Source of the DNA: Desulfovirgula sp.
Lineage (GTDB): Bacteria > Bacillota > Desulfotomaculia > Desulfotomaculales > Nap2-2B
Length of the DNA stretch: 64,000 nt
Assembly: GCA_020725585.1 (NCBI GenBank)
Contig: DYES01000065.1
Location: 1 to 64,000, forward strand
Reading direction: 5' to 3'
In this document: positions 54,720 to 64,000 of the stretch, one piece after another
Position numbering within the stretch: the stretch's first letter is position 1
How the letters are laid out: each line of letters opens with the position of its first letter
Position numbers and translations under genes: made by a program
Notes under the pieces: model-generated
Told to the model about the DNA's origin: nothing
Seen by the model: only the letters and a program-made list of their open reading frames with translations
Database searches by the model: none

Positions 54720-56966
54720 TTACTCGTTTTGTTGCGTAGGCAGGGGCGGGATCAGGGGAAAGCGCTCCCCAGGCGGCGGCAGTTGTGCCGGCGGCTTCCT
54801 CTGGCCGTCTTGTTCCGGCGGCCTTTGTTGCGGTTGCCGCGGTTGTCCCTGGTCCGGCTGCTCAGGCGGTTTTTCCGGCGGCTGAGAGCCGGAAAGCCCT
54901 TGTTCCGGCAAAGATTGCGGCTGCCGCCCTTCGCCGGACTCAGAACCTCCCAACCGTTCAACGTTCGGCCGGGTTTCTCTTGGCCCCCCAGACCGGAGGG
55001 GCTCTGTCGTCCGCTGCTCGTGAACCTGCTGCCGCTCCGTTTCCGGTCCCGGAAAAGGCTGCGGTTCCTCTTCTCTGGCGATCCGGCCCTTTGCTTCCTC
55101 CAGGCTTTTCGCCTCCGGGCATTTTTGCAAGATAAAGTAGGCGTCTAAAATTTCCCTGGCCACCGGACCGGCAACGCCGCTGCCCATTCCGCCGTACTCA
55201 ATAATTACCGACACAGCGACTTCGGGATGCTCATAGGGCGCGTAGGCAAGGAAAAGAGCGTGCTTGTTGCCGGCCGCATCCCCTACCTCGGCAGTGCCCG
55301 TTTTCGCCGCCGCCCGGTAAGGAGCCCCGGCAAAAACGGCGGCGGCGGTCCCGTCAGGAGGTAAAGTCACCATGTGGATGCCTTCCTGGATAATTTTCAA
55401 AGTCTGGGCCGACACACTTATCTTCCGGGCTAACTGCGGAGCAAAACTGGCCATCGTCTTGCCGTCGGGAGAAATAATCTTTTTGACAATGTACGGTTTA
55501 TACAAACTTCCCCCGTTGGCAATCGCCGCCATATAGTTAGCCAGCTGAATGGCCGTGTATTTATTCTCCCCCTGCCCAATGGCCATATTCGTGCTGTCGT
55601 ACTCGTGCCACCTGGATTCCCATGGATCATTGGGATGGAGTTCTTTCTTTAATTCCCGCGTCGGCACCCGCCCCTGTTCTTCACCGGGGAGGTCAATGCC
55701 GGTTTTTTCGCCCAGGCCGTATTCCCGGGCGTACTTGCCCATCAGCTCCGGCCCGGCCTGTGCGCCAAACATATAAAAAAAGGTGTCGCAGGAAACTTTC
55801 AGCGCCCTTCGTATATCCACCCGACCGTGCCCGCCGGGCTTCCAGTCCTTCTGGGTCTTGTAATAGCCGGGATCGAAAATCGTCGTCTCCGGCCTGACGA
55901 TGCCTCCCTCCAAGAGGGCCGTAGCAGTGACCATTTTAAAGGTGGAACCGGGAATATAGGTTGTTTCGATGGCGTGATTTCTAAGGGCGCCGGTTTTAAT
56001 GAGCTCCTGGTATTCCTTGCTGGAAACCCCGCGGGCAAATACGGCGGGGTCGTAAGAAGGGAGACTGGCCATGGTGAGAACCTCGCCGGTGCGCACATCC
56101 AGAACTACCGCCGCCGCTGACAAGGTTTTTCCTTTCGGCACCTTTGCCCTCCCAACGGTCACGGCGTTGGCGATGCCCCTGGCAAGAGCATCCTGGGCCG
56201 CCCGCTGCAGACGGTGGTCAACAGTCAGGACGAGGTTGTTTCCAGGCGTCGGAGCCTCCACCCCCAGGTCCCGCACCGGGCGGCCCAGGGCATCCACCTC
56301 CACTAATCTGGCCCCCCTCTTCCCCCTTAAGAACTCCTCGTATTGTCTTTCCAGTCCCGTCTTGCCAAAATTATCCCCCATTTGATAACCTTTATCCTTA
56401 TGCTTTTCCAGTTGTTCCTTCTCGATTTCTCCTACGTAGCCGAGCACAGGGGCCAGCAAGTCTCCGTAAGGGTAGTCACGTACGGGCTGCACGTCAATGA
56501 CCACGCCGGGCAAATCCAGCCGGTGCTCCTCAATTCTGGCCACCGCCTCCAGACTCACCCCTACGGCCACGTGGACGGGTTCATATAACCTCAGCTTTTT
56601 GGCCTGCATCTTTTCCTGGATGCGGGCTTTAATTTGCCCGACATCCATTCCTTCGTAGGCTTTTTCTCCCACCAGCAAATTGGCCAGCGTATTCACGATG
56701 CGGTCCGTATTTTTCAAGCCCAGGTAAGTCACAGAAACCGTGTACACAGGCCTGTTGCCCACGATCCGCTCGCCGTTGCGGTCCAGGATATCCCCCCGGG
56801 GCGCGGTGATAGGAATTAAGCGCTGGTGGTTCTGGCGGGCCTGGGTTTGGTATTTGTCCGCCTCCACCAGCTGTAAAAAGCCGAGGCGAACAACAAGCAC
56901 CAAAAAAGCCCCAGCGACCAGGGCTAAAAAAAAGCGCATTTTCCTTTCCAGCTTTTTGTGTTCCAT
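54720..56966 (-). CDS. mrdA: Penicillin-binding protein 2
   Basis: STFKM transpeptidase motif (YIPGSTFKMVTA), KTGTAE; upstream of minC, downstream of mreD. Confidence 0.96.
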   Translation of the reverse strand: MEHKKLERKMRFFLALVAGAFLVLVVRLGFLQLVEADKYQTQARQNHQRLIPITAPRGDILDRNGERIVGNRPVYTVSVTYLGLKNTDRIVNTLANLLVGEKAYEGMDVGQIKARIQEKMQAKKLRLYEPVHVAVGVSLEAVARIEEHRLDLPGVVIDVQPVRDYPYGDLLAPVLGYVGEIEKEQLEKHKDKGYQMGDNFGKTGLERQYEEFLRGKRGARLVEVDALGRPVRDLGVEAPTPGNNLVLTVDHRLQRAAQDALARGIANAVTVGRAKVPKGKTLSAAAVVLDVRTGEVLTMASLPSYDPAVFARGVSSKEYQELIKTGALRNHAIETTYIPGSTFKMVTATALLEGGIVRPETTIFDPGYYKTQKDWKPGGHGRVDIRRALKVSCDTFFYMFGAQAGPELMGKYAREYGLGEKTGIDLPGEEQGRVPTRELKKELHPNDPWESRWHEYDSTNMAIGQGENKYTAIQLANYMAAIANGGSLYKPYIVKKIISPDGKTMASFAPQLARKISVSAQTLKIIQEGIHMVTLPPDGTAAAVFAGAPYRAAAKTGTAEVGDAAGNKHALFLAYAPYEHPEVAVSVIIEYGGMGSGVAGPVAREILDAYFILQKCPEAKSLEEAKGRIAREEEPQPFPGPETERQQVHEQRTTEPLRSGGPRETRPNVERLGGSESGEGRQPQSLPEQGLSGSQPPEKPPEQPDQGQPRQPQQRPPEQDGQRKPPAQLPPPGERFPLIPPLPTQQNE

Positions 56967-56982
56967 CGCTTTTCCCCCAAGG

Positions 56983-57465
56983 TTACGGGTAAACCCTCGT
57001 GTACGTCCGGAAAAACCACCTGTACAGAAGTAAAGCGACTGCGCCGTTATAAACAGAACCGCAAAAAATAATTTTCCCTAGCCCCACCCCCGGAGAAATA
57101 AAAATACCCAGGTAAAAAAGGAGCAGGTAATGAATTAAACCCTGAAAAAGACAGATCAACAGCGTGATAGTCGCCACCACAAAGGGATTATCTTTATACA
57201 AAACCGTTTGCATCAACCCCGCCAGGTAGCCGGCGGCCAGGTGATCCAGCGCGTTTAAGCCAAAGTAACCCCCTGTGGCCACATCTTTGAGGAATCCGGC
57301 TACAAAGCCCCAGAAGGAGCCCTCCCGAGTACCCCGAAGAAAAGCATAAAAAATTAATAAAATTAAAACAAGGTCGGGCTTTACCCCGAACAGCCGCACA
57401 GACTCCAGCGCGGTAACCTGGATAAACGTAGCCAGGACGAGTATGCCGAAAACAGTTATCCGCAT
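56983..57465 (-). CDS. mreD: Rod shape-determining protein MreD
   Basis: Polytopic 160 aa starting MRITVFGILVLATFIQ; mreB-mreC-mreD order. Confidence 0.9.
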   Translation of the reverse strand: MRITVFGILVLATFIQVTALESVRLFGVKPDLVLILLIFYAFLRGTREGSFWGFVAGFLKDVATGGYFGLNALDHLAAGYLAGLMQTVLYKDNPFVVATITLLICLFQGLIHYLLLFYLGIFISPGVGLGKIIFCGSVYNGAVALLLYRWFFRTYTRVYP

Positions 57466-57478
57466 CGCCAACCGCCTT

Positions 57479-58357
57479 TTAGCTTCCTGATTCCCGATCC
57501 CCGGTCTTTTCCGGCAGCTCACCGGCCAGTTCGGTAATGATAAACACCTCTTCCAACCGGTTAAAATCCACAAAGGGTTGCACCGTAGCATTATAAAAGA
57601 GACCCGTGGGGTCCTTTTTGGCATCCATAATCTGCCCGACGGCAACGCCCTTTGGAAATAAACTCCCCAGCCCGGAAGTGACCACCGTCTGGCCCCTGCG
57701 GACAAATATATCGTAAGGAATGTGAATCATCCGGAGGCGTCCGGAGGTATCGGACGTCCCCTCCACAATACCGGGGGAGCGGGTTTCTTGAACAAGGCTG
57801 CTGATTGCGCTGCGGGGATCGGTAATCAACATGACCTGTGCCGTATTGGCGCTTACCTTCACCACCCTGCCCACCAGCCCTTCCGGGACAAGCACCGTCA
57901 TATTTACCTGGACACCTTGCCGAAAACCCTTGTTTAAAGTAATGGTTTGAAACCAGTTCCCCGGATCGCGGCCAATAACCGCCGCGGAGGTTCCTTTGAA
58001 ATCTCCCGGCAGTCTGGTTTGAAAGTCCAAAAGTTTTTTTAAGCGCTCATTTTCTAAGCGGCACTCCTCCAGTTCCACCAGGCGCCCCTTGAGCTCCGCT
58101 ACTTCCCTGGTTAATTGTTTATTTTGCCGGGTAGCGTTAATTAAGGCAATGGGCAAAGACAGCTTGCCTTCCAGCCAGCGCGTGGCCGTTACGGAAAATT
58201 TCTGGAGGGGGGCAAAAACATCCCGCAAAGCTCCCTCCAAAGGCGACATTCCAATTTTTTTTAGATCTGTACTTTTCATGAGCAGTAAAAAAGCCAGCAT
58301 AAAAATGATGAAAAAGAAAACTCTCTTGCCGGACCTCCTTGATCGAGGCACCATCAC
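57479..58357 (-). CDS. mreC: Rod shape-determining protein MreC
   Basis: TM + coiled coil + VIGRDPGNWFQTITLNKGFRQGV. Confidence 0.95.
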   Translation of the reverse strand: MMVPRSRRSGKRVFFFIIFMLAFLLLMKSTDLKKIGMSPLEGALRDVFAPLQKFSVTATRWLEGKLSLPIALINATRQNKQLTREVAELKGRLVELEECRLENERLKKLLDFQTRLPGDFKGTSAAVIGRDPGNWFQTITLNKGFRQGVQVNMTVLVPEGLVGRVVKVSANTAQVMLITDPRSAISSLVQETRSPGIVEGTSDTSGRLRMIHIPYDIFVRRGQTVVTSGLGSLFPKGVAVGQIMDAKKDPTGLFYNATVQPFVDFNRLEEVFIITELAGELPEKTGDRESGS

Positions 58358-58361
58358 CCAC

Positions 58362-59438
<1,077 letters not shown>

Positions 59439-60134
59439 TCACATGAAGCCCTTTGCCTTCAAACTGCTGAACCGGTTGTCACCAATAATTAAATGGTCGA
59501 GAATTTCGATGCCGATAATGTGCCCCACCTCAATTAAACGCCGGGTCACTTCCAGATCTTCCCGGCTCGGTGAGGGATCGCCGCTGGGATGATTGTGGAT
59601 TAAAATGATCGCCGCGGCGCTGCGCTTGATGGCATTTTTAAACAATTCCCGGGGGTGCACTGCCGAAGAATTAAGGGTACCGATGGAAATAATCTCCTGG
59701 CCGATCACCTGATTTTTGGCGTTCAGCAACAGAGCCCGAAAATGTTCCCGGTCAAGGTGGCGCATTTCTTCCATCACCAGGCCGGCCGCATCTTCCGGCG
59801 TTTTAATCACCGCCCGGTCTTGGGAAGTGTTCGTCGCCACCCTTTTCCCCAGTTCCAACGCTGCTTTTATCTGGGCGGCTTTCGCCGGACCCACCCCCTT
59901 AATTTCGCCCAATTCCTCCACGCTGGCCTGAACCAGACCCCGCAGCCCGTGAAAATGGGTCAACACAACGGCGGCCAGGTCAAGCGCCGTACCCGCAGCC
60001 GTGCCCGTGCGCAGCAAAATGGCCAGCAGCTCCGCATCGGTTAAAGACTGTGCTCCATCCCGCAACAGCCGCTCGCGGGGCCGTAAATCCACGGGCATGT
60101 CCTTGATGGTTAAACGGTATTCCAGAGAAGGCAA
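59439..60134 (-). CDS. radC: RadC family protein (JAB1/MPN domain)
   Basis: HNHPSGDPSPSREDLEVTRRL JAMM motif; N-terminal HhH. Confidence 0.96.
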   Translation of the reverse strand: MPSLEYRLTIKDMPVDLRPRERLLRDGAQSLTDAELLAILLRTGTAAGTALDLAAVVLTHFHGLRGLVQASVEELGEIKGVGPAKAAQIKAALELGKRVATNTSQDRAVIKTPEDAAGLVMEEMRHLDREHFRALLLNAKNQVIGQEIISIGTLNSSAVHPRELFKNAIKRSAAAIILIHNHPSGDPSPSREDLEVTRRLIEVGHIIGIEILDHLIIGDNRFSSLKAKGFM

Positions 60135-60148
60135 AAAATTTTCTCCTC

Positions 60149-60805
60149 CTATGGGCGCCGATTTATCTCTAAGACGTCTACGCCGAATTCCTGCAAGAGC
60201 CGGGCTAAAAGCGCCAACGGCAGGCCGACCACGTTAAAATAGCATCCCTCCAGGCGCTCAATAAAAATAGCCCCTAACCCCTGAACCGCGTATGCTCCTG
60301 CTTTATCCATCGGTTCTCCAGTGGCCACGTAGCGTTTAATTTGATCCGGCGTCAAGGGCCTAAATTTTACCCTTGTCCGCTCATGAGCTACGGCTATGCG
60401 CTCAAAGGGCTTTTGAACAATGGCCAGTCCGGTGAAAACCTCGTGTTCTTTCCCCTGCAACAGGCTCAACATCTCCGCCGCCTGAGCGGCGTGAGTGGGC
60501 TTGCCCAGCACCCGACCCCCGCAGACCACCATCGTATCAGCGCCGATCACCAGGCCCTTAGTTATCTTTTCGGCAGCGGCCTTTGCCTTTCGTTCTGCCA
60601 AAACCTCCGCCTGCCGGGGACAGGGGAGCCCTTCGTCTAATTCTTCCTCCACCGGACAGGTTAGAACAGAAAAAGGCACGCCTAACTGTTTTAATAACAC
60701 ATGCCGGCGGGGAGAGGCGGAAGCTAAATAAACGGGAAGCAAATCTTCCCCTCCCAAAACAGTTGACAGTCGTCGAACGTCAGAGGTTAGAAATTTTTGA
60801 TACAT
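60149..60805 (-). CDS. maf: Maf family nucleotide pyrophosphatase
   Basis: LPVYLASASPRRHVLLKQLG, LVIGADTMV; exact start uncertain. Confidence 0.94.
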   Translation of the reverse strand: MYQKFLTSDVRRLSTVLGGEDLLPVYLASASPRRHVLLKQLGVPFSVLTCPVEEELDEGLPCPRQAEVLAERKAKAAAEKITKGLVIGADTMVVCGGRVLGKPTHAAQAAEMLSLLQGKEHEVFTGLAIVQKPFERIAVAHERTRVKFRPLTPDQIKRYVATGEPMDKAGAYAVQGLGAIFIERLEGCYFNVVGLPLALLARLLQEFGVDVLEINRRP

Positions 60806-60893
60806 TATGATACATTATGAAATATTTACAAAAAAATAATGCATTATATTTCAAAGAAGAAAACATTGCCTTTTTCTTCAGATCTAAAGCGCT

Positions 60894-61151
60894 TTAAATT
60901 TTTCGATACAAGAGGTACCCAAATAGAAAACCAATCACCGTCAAGATCCCTGCGTCCATGGTTAAGCCAAAGGTAAACTTCAGAAAATGGATGTCCAGCG
61001 TGGCGGGACTTAGCCCGATTGAGCTGATTGCCTTAAGCGCACCCAGACTGGGCGGTAAAACGTACGCTACGGCATTGCCAGCCAGTCCGCCGACAAAAAG
61101 AAGAAACAGCAAAATCCAGGGATTTCTCGATTGTTTATACGGTTTAGCCAT
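60894..61151 (-). CDS. DUF4321-family small membrane protein
   Basis: Two TM, 85 aa; position downstream of (transcriptionally upstream of) maf as in other Clostridia. Confidence 0.7.
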   Translation of the reverse strand: MAKPYKQSRNPWILLFLLFVGGLAGNAVAYVLPPSLGALKAISSIGLSPATLDIHFLKFTFGLTMDAGILTVIGFLFGYLLYRKI

Positions 61152-61328
61152 TTTTTTCACCTAAAACATAGTAATTTTTCAACTTTTAGTTTATCATTTT
61201 CTACCTTAGGTGACAAGCCGTTAATTTTTCTAGCTCACCCGGTAATTTCTTGGCCCTTGTGCCCTTTTTCACCCTGCGGCGAAACAGGTTCCGGTTCGCG
61301 TGTTTCCTCAGCAAGGCCCCCATCTTGC

Positions 61329-62336
61329 CTAGGCAATTATTCCCGAAAACACCGCGGCCAGGAAAACCACATAAAATACCCCGCCGTATGTTACCAAAAG
61401 ACGGGCGTCCAGGTAGCCAAAACGCCGCAAAAAAATGTAAGTAGCCAGCGAAGAGAGCAGGGCAAGCAAAGCACTGAACAAGGCCGCTTCGGTCAAGATC
61501 CAGGGGGTTAAAACGATTCCGATGGCCGGAATGACGGAACTTTGAAAAACCATCGCCCCGGTAATATTGCCCAGCGCTAGAGTGTCTTTATTCTGCCGGA
61601 GCCAGATAATGCTGTTAAACTTCTCTGGCATTTCCGTCGCCAAAGGTGCAATAATCAGGGAAAAAATAAACGCCGGCACTCCCAATAGACTGGACAGACG
61701 CGTGATCCCGTCCACAAAAAACTTGGCCCCTACAATTATTCCCCCCAGAGATAAAACCACCTGGGCAACCACCAGAAAAAGCGGGGGGTTCGCCAGCTTG
61801 CGGGCAACCAAAAGAGGCTCCTGGGCACATTCCTCCGCGGGCCCCTCCTCCCCCGTAACTGTTTTGTAAACAAAAACTGCGTAGGCCAACACCAGCCCCG
61901 CCGCCACCAAATACTTTAAGGCGGCGGGCAGAAAGGCGGCCAAAACAGCCAACGTATAGACCACCAGGAAAAAAAGGAGGTCGCGGAGGATCACGGACTT
62001 CTCCGGTATGATGCGGGAACAGCCCTCCCGGCTCTTCTGAAAGACCAGCACCGCCCCACCGCTTAAAAAAATGGCCAGCGTACCTAGCATAAACGGGGCG
62101 CCTAAAATGGCGCCGATCCCGATGGCGTGTCCCACCTCCCCGCCGGCGAGCAAAATGGCAATTAAAGGGATGATTGTTTCCGGCATGGCCGTACCCACCG
62201 CCGCCAAAACACTTCCGATTGTCCCCTTATTTAAACATAATTTACGCCCGAACCACTCGATTCCGTTGGTAAAAAAGCCGGCGCAGACCAGAATTACCCC
62301 CAGGCTGGTGATTAAGACCGCGATTTCAAACAGCAT
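61329..62336 (-). CDS. Sodium:calcium antiporter-family (CaCA) membrane protein
   Basis: Two internal repeats: GSVLAAVGTAMPETIIPLIAIL and IAPLATEMPEKFNSIIWL; start trimmed to MLFEIAV. Confidence 0.87.
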   Translation of the reverse strand: MLFEIAVLITSLGVILVCAGFFTNGIEWFGRKLCLNKGTIGSVLAAVGTAMPETIIPLIAILLAGGEVGHAIGIGAILGAPFMLGTLAIFLSGGAVLVFQKSREGCSRIIPEKSVILRDLLFFLVVYTLAVLAAFLPAALKYLVAAGLVLAYAVFVYKTVTGEEGPAEECAQEPLLVARKLANPPLFLVVAQVVLSLGGIIVGAKFFVDGITRLSSLLGVPAFIFSLIIAPLATEMPEKFNSIIWLRQNKDTLALGNITGAMVFQSSVIPAIGIVLTPWILTEAALFSALLALLSSLATYIFLRRFGYLDARLLVTYGGVFYVVFLAAVFSGIIA

Positions 62337-63673
62337 CTCTTTTTCCTCCTGCTCTGACGGCCCAGAAGAAGAATTTCCCTTGCTTCCGCCACCATATATA
62401 AAGAACCGGTAACGCAAACAACCTCATTCTGGCGGGCAATCTGAAAAGCCTTCGCCAGGGCATTTTTTATTGATTCGATGGCATATACCTCTTGAAGATA
62501 ACGCTGCGCTTCGCCGGCCATAGTTTGCCAGTCCTGGGCGCGAGGGCTGTTGGGCCTGGTCACGATCACCGCCCTCGCCCGGGGAACGAGCTCCTGCGCC
62601 ACCCTGGCGCGTTCCTTGTCGCCGAGCATGCCCAATACCAGTATTATTCCCCTGCCGGGAAAATAATCATCCAGCGCCCGACGCAAGGATCTGGCGCCGT
62701 CGTAGTTATGGGCGCCATCAATGACGACCGGCGGCTCGCCCGGGAAAACTTCCAGGCGGGCGGGCCAACAGGTATTCGCAAGCCCCGCGTAAAAAGCATC
62801 ACGGGTGATTCTGTATCCTTTTTCCAGGAGGAGCTCTGCAACAGCCACGGCGGTGGCTGCGTTGATCAGCTGGTGCCGCCCCAAAAGAGACAAAAAAAGC
62901 TTTTCGTAGTCATCCTTTAGCCCCCGCACAGTCAGGTACTGCCCGGCCAGGGAAAATCGCTCCCCTTCGTACGTCACCTGCCGGACAAAAGGACCCTCCC
63001 ATCCCTCCCCGGCGGGCCCGCTTAATACTCTGATTAAGGGGGCCCCTTTTTGCCGGGCAACCCTTTGGATTACCGCCAGCGCCTCCGGATCGCCGGCGGC
63101 GGTGACCACCGGCACCCCTTCTTTAATAATCCCCGCTTTGACAGAGGCTATTTCGGTGATTGTATTCCCAAGGTAATCCATGTGGTCCATGGCCACGTTG
63201 GTAATCACCGTGACCAAAGGGTGCGGCACTACGTTGGTGGAATCGATGGCGCCCCCCAACCCGACTTCCAAAACCAGAAAATCTACCCGCTTCTCGAAAA
63301 AATACTGAAAGGCCATGGCCGTGCTCACTTCAAATTCCGTGGGATGCTCAAAGCCTTGGGCCACCATGCTCTCTAAATGCGGGCGCAAGCCGGCAATTAA
63401 CCGGGCTACCTGCCGACGGGGGATTTGCTTTCCATTTATAGTATAACGTTCGGTATAACTGTGTAAATGGGGGGAGGTAAAGGCGCCCGTCTTATAACCC
63501 GCAGCCTGCAAAATAGAGGTAATCATGGCCACCGTGCTTCCTTTGCCGTTGGTCCCGCCCACGTGAATGACTGAAAGAGGCAAATGGGGGTTGCCCAATC
63601 TTCGCAGCAGCTCGCGAATGCGGTCCAGCCCAAAATTAAAGCCAAATTTGGTCAGATTTTGCAAATATTCCAT
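62312..63673 (-). CDS. folC: Bifunctional folylpolyglutamate synthase / dihydrofolate synthase
   Basis: VGGTNGKGSTVAMITSILQAAGYKTGAFTSPHLHSYTER; start probably MEYLQNL. Confidence 0.95.
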   Translation of the reverse strand: MEYLQNLTKFGFNFGLDRIRELLRRLGNPHLPLSVIHVGGTNGKGSTVAMITSILQAAGYKTGAFTSPHLHSYTERYTINGKQIPRRQVARLIAGLRPHLESMVAQGFEHPTEFEVSTAMAFQYFFEKRVDFLVLEVGLGGAIDSTNVVPHPLVTVITNVAMDHMDYLGNTITEIASVKAGIIKEGVPVVTAAGDPEALAVIQRVARQKGAPLIRVLSGPAGEGWEGPFVRQVTYEGERFSLAGQYLTVRGLKDDYEKLFLSLLGRHQLINAATAVAVAELLLEKGYRITRDAFYAGLANTCWPARLEVFPGEPPVVIDGAHNYDGARSLRRALDDYFPGRGIILVLGMLGDKERARVAQELVPRARAVIVTRPNSPRAQDWQTMAGEAQRYLQEVYAIESIKNALAKAFQIARQNEVVCVTGSLYMVAEAREILLLGRQSRRKKRCCLKSRS

Positions 63674-63892
63674 AGCTTCTTCGTACCGCAAATGCAGTCC
63701 TCCCCCGAAAACACAGGCCGAAAGTTTTTCCCAAAAAAGGCCCAGCAATTTTTCCCCATTTATATTTTGACGGCCACGCGCAAAATCCTACATGGCAACT
63801 TTGAAAAGAATAAAGTAATTTTTATCCTTCAAGTTTCCAAAAACCTGTCGATTGATCAATATTAGAAGAGCCGTCTGGAAGGAGGCTAAAAT

Positions 63893-64000
63893 GTGGGCAA
63901 ATTCAGAAGAAAGCTGGTGTTTTTAAACGGCGCCCTTGCTCTTCTGGCCGCGGCGGCAGCCCTGGGAGGCTTTTGGCTGGGCAAGAACTCCTGGCCGATC
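63893..64000 (+). CDS. N-terminal fragment of a membrane/secreted protein (runs off window end)
   Basis: GTG start after GGAGG RBS: VGKFRRKLVFLNGALALLAAAAALGGFWLGKNSWPI... Confidence 0.6.
   Translation, partial: MGKFRRKLVFLNGALALLAAAAALGGFWLGKNSWPI

Overview
The window is about 64 kb of chromosomal sequence from an endospore-forming Firmicute. Gene content and order suggest a Peptococcaceae/Moorella-like clostridium (inference). It is almost entirely core genes, mostly on the minus strand: a pyrimidine operon (pyrR-pyrB-pyrC-carA-carB) with a PyrR-type attenuator; a heat-shock island (hspR, hsp20, dnaK, cbpA-like dnaJ, cbpM, clpB, HEAT protein); murJ; uvrB; a ctpA/envC/ftsX/ftsE block; a membrane pyrophosphatase; secG; an rsfS-nadD-proA-proB-obg-spo0B-rpmA-rplU block; rng; a pair of TIGR03960/TIGR03936-like radical SAM genes; pgi; spoIVFB/spoIVFA-like genes; rodA; minE-minD-minC; mrdA-mreD-mreC-mreB; radC; maf; and folC. 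I saw no rRNA, tRNA, CRISPR array, transposase or prophage. The most interesting observation is a two-subunit CoA-transferase-like locus at 18963-20507. Its alpha subunit is intact except for one in-frame TGA (19272-19274). A perfect 7-bp hairpin with a GGC apical loop begins 16 nt after that TGA, so this is a candidate undescribed selenoprotein, with a nonsense mutation as the alternative. Also notable: HAIR-geometry inverted repeats (7-7-7) over the hsp20 and hspR promoters, a MinC without its usual N-terminal domain, and an L27 without the Firmicute N-terminal extension and without an adjacent prp gene.
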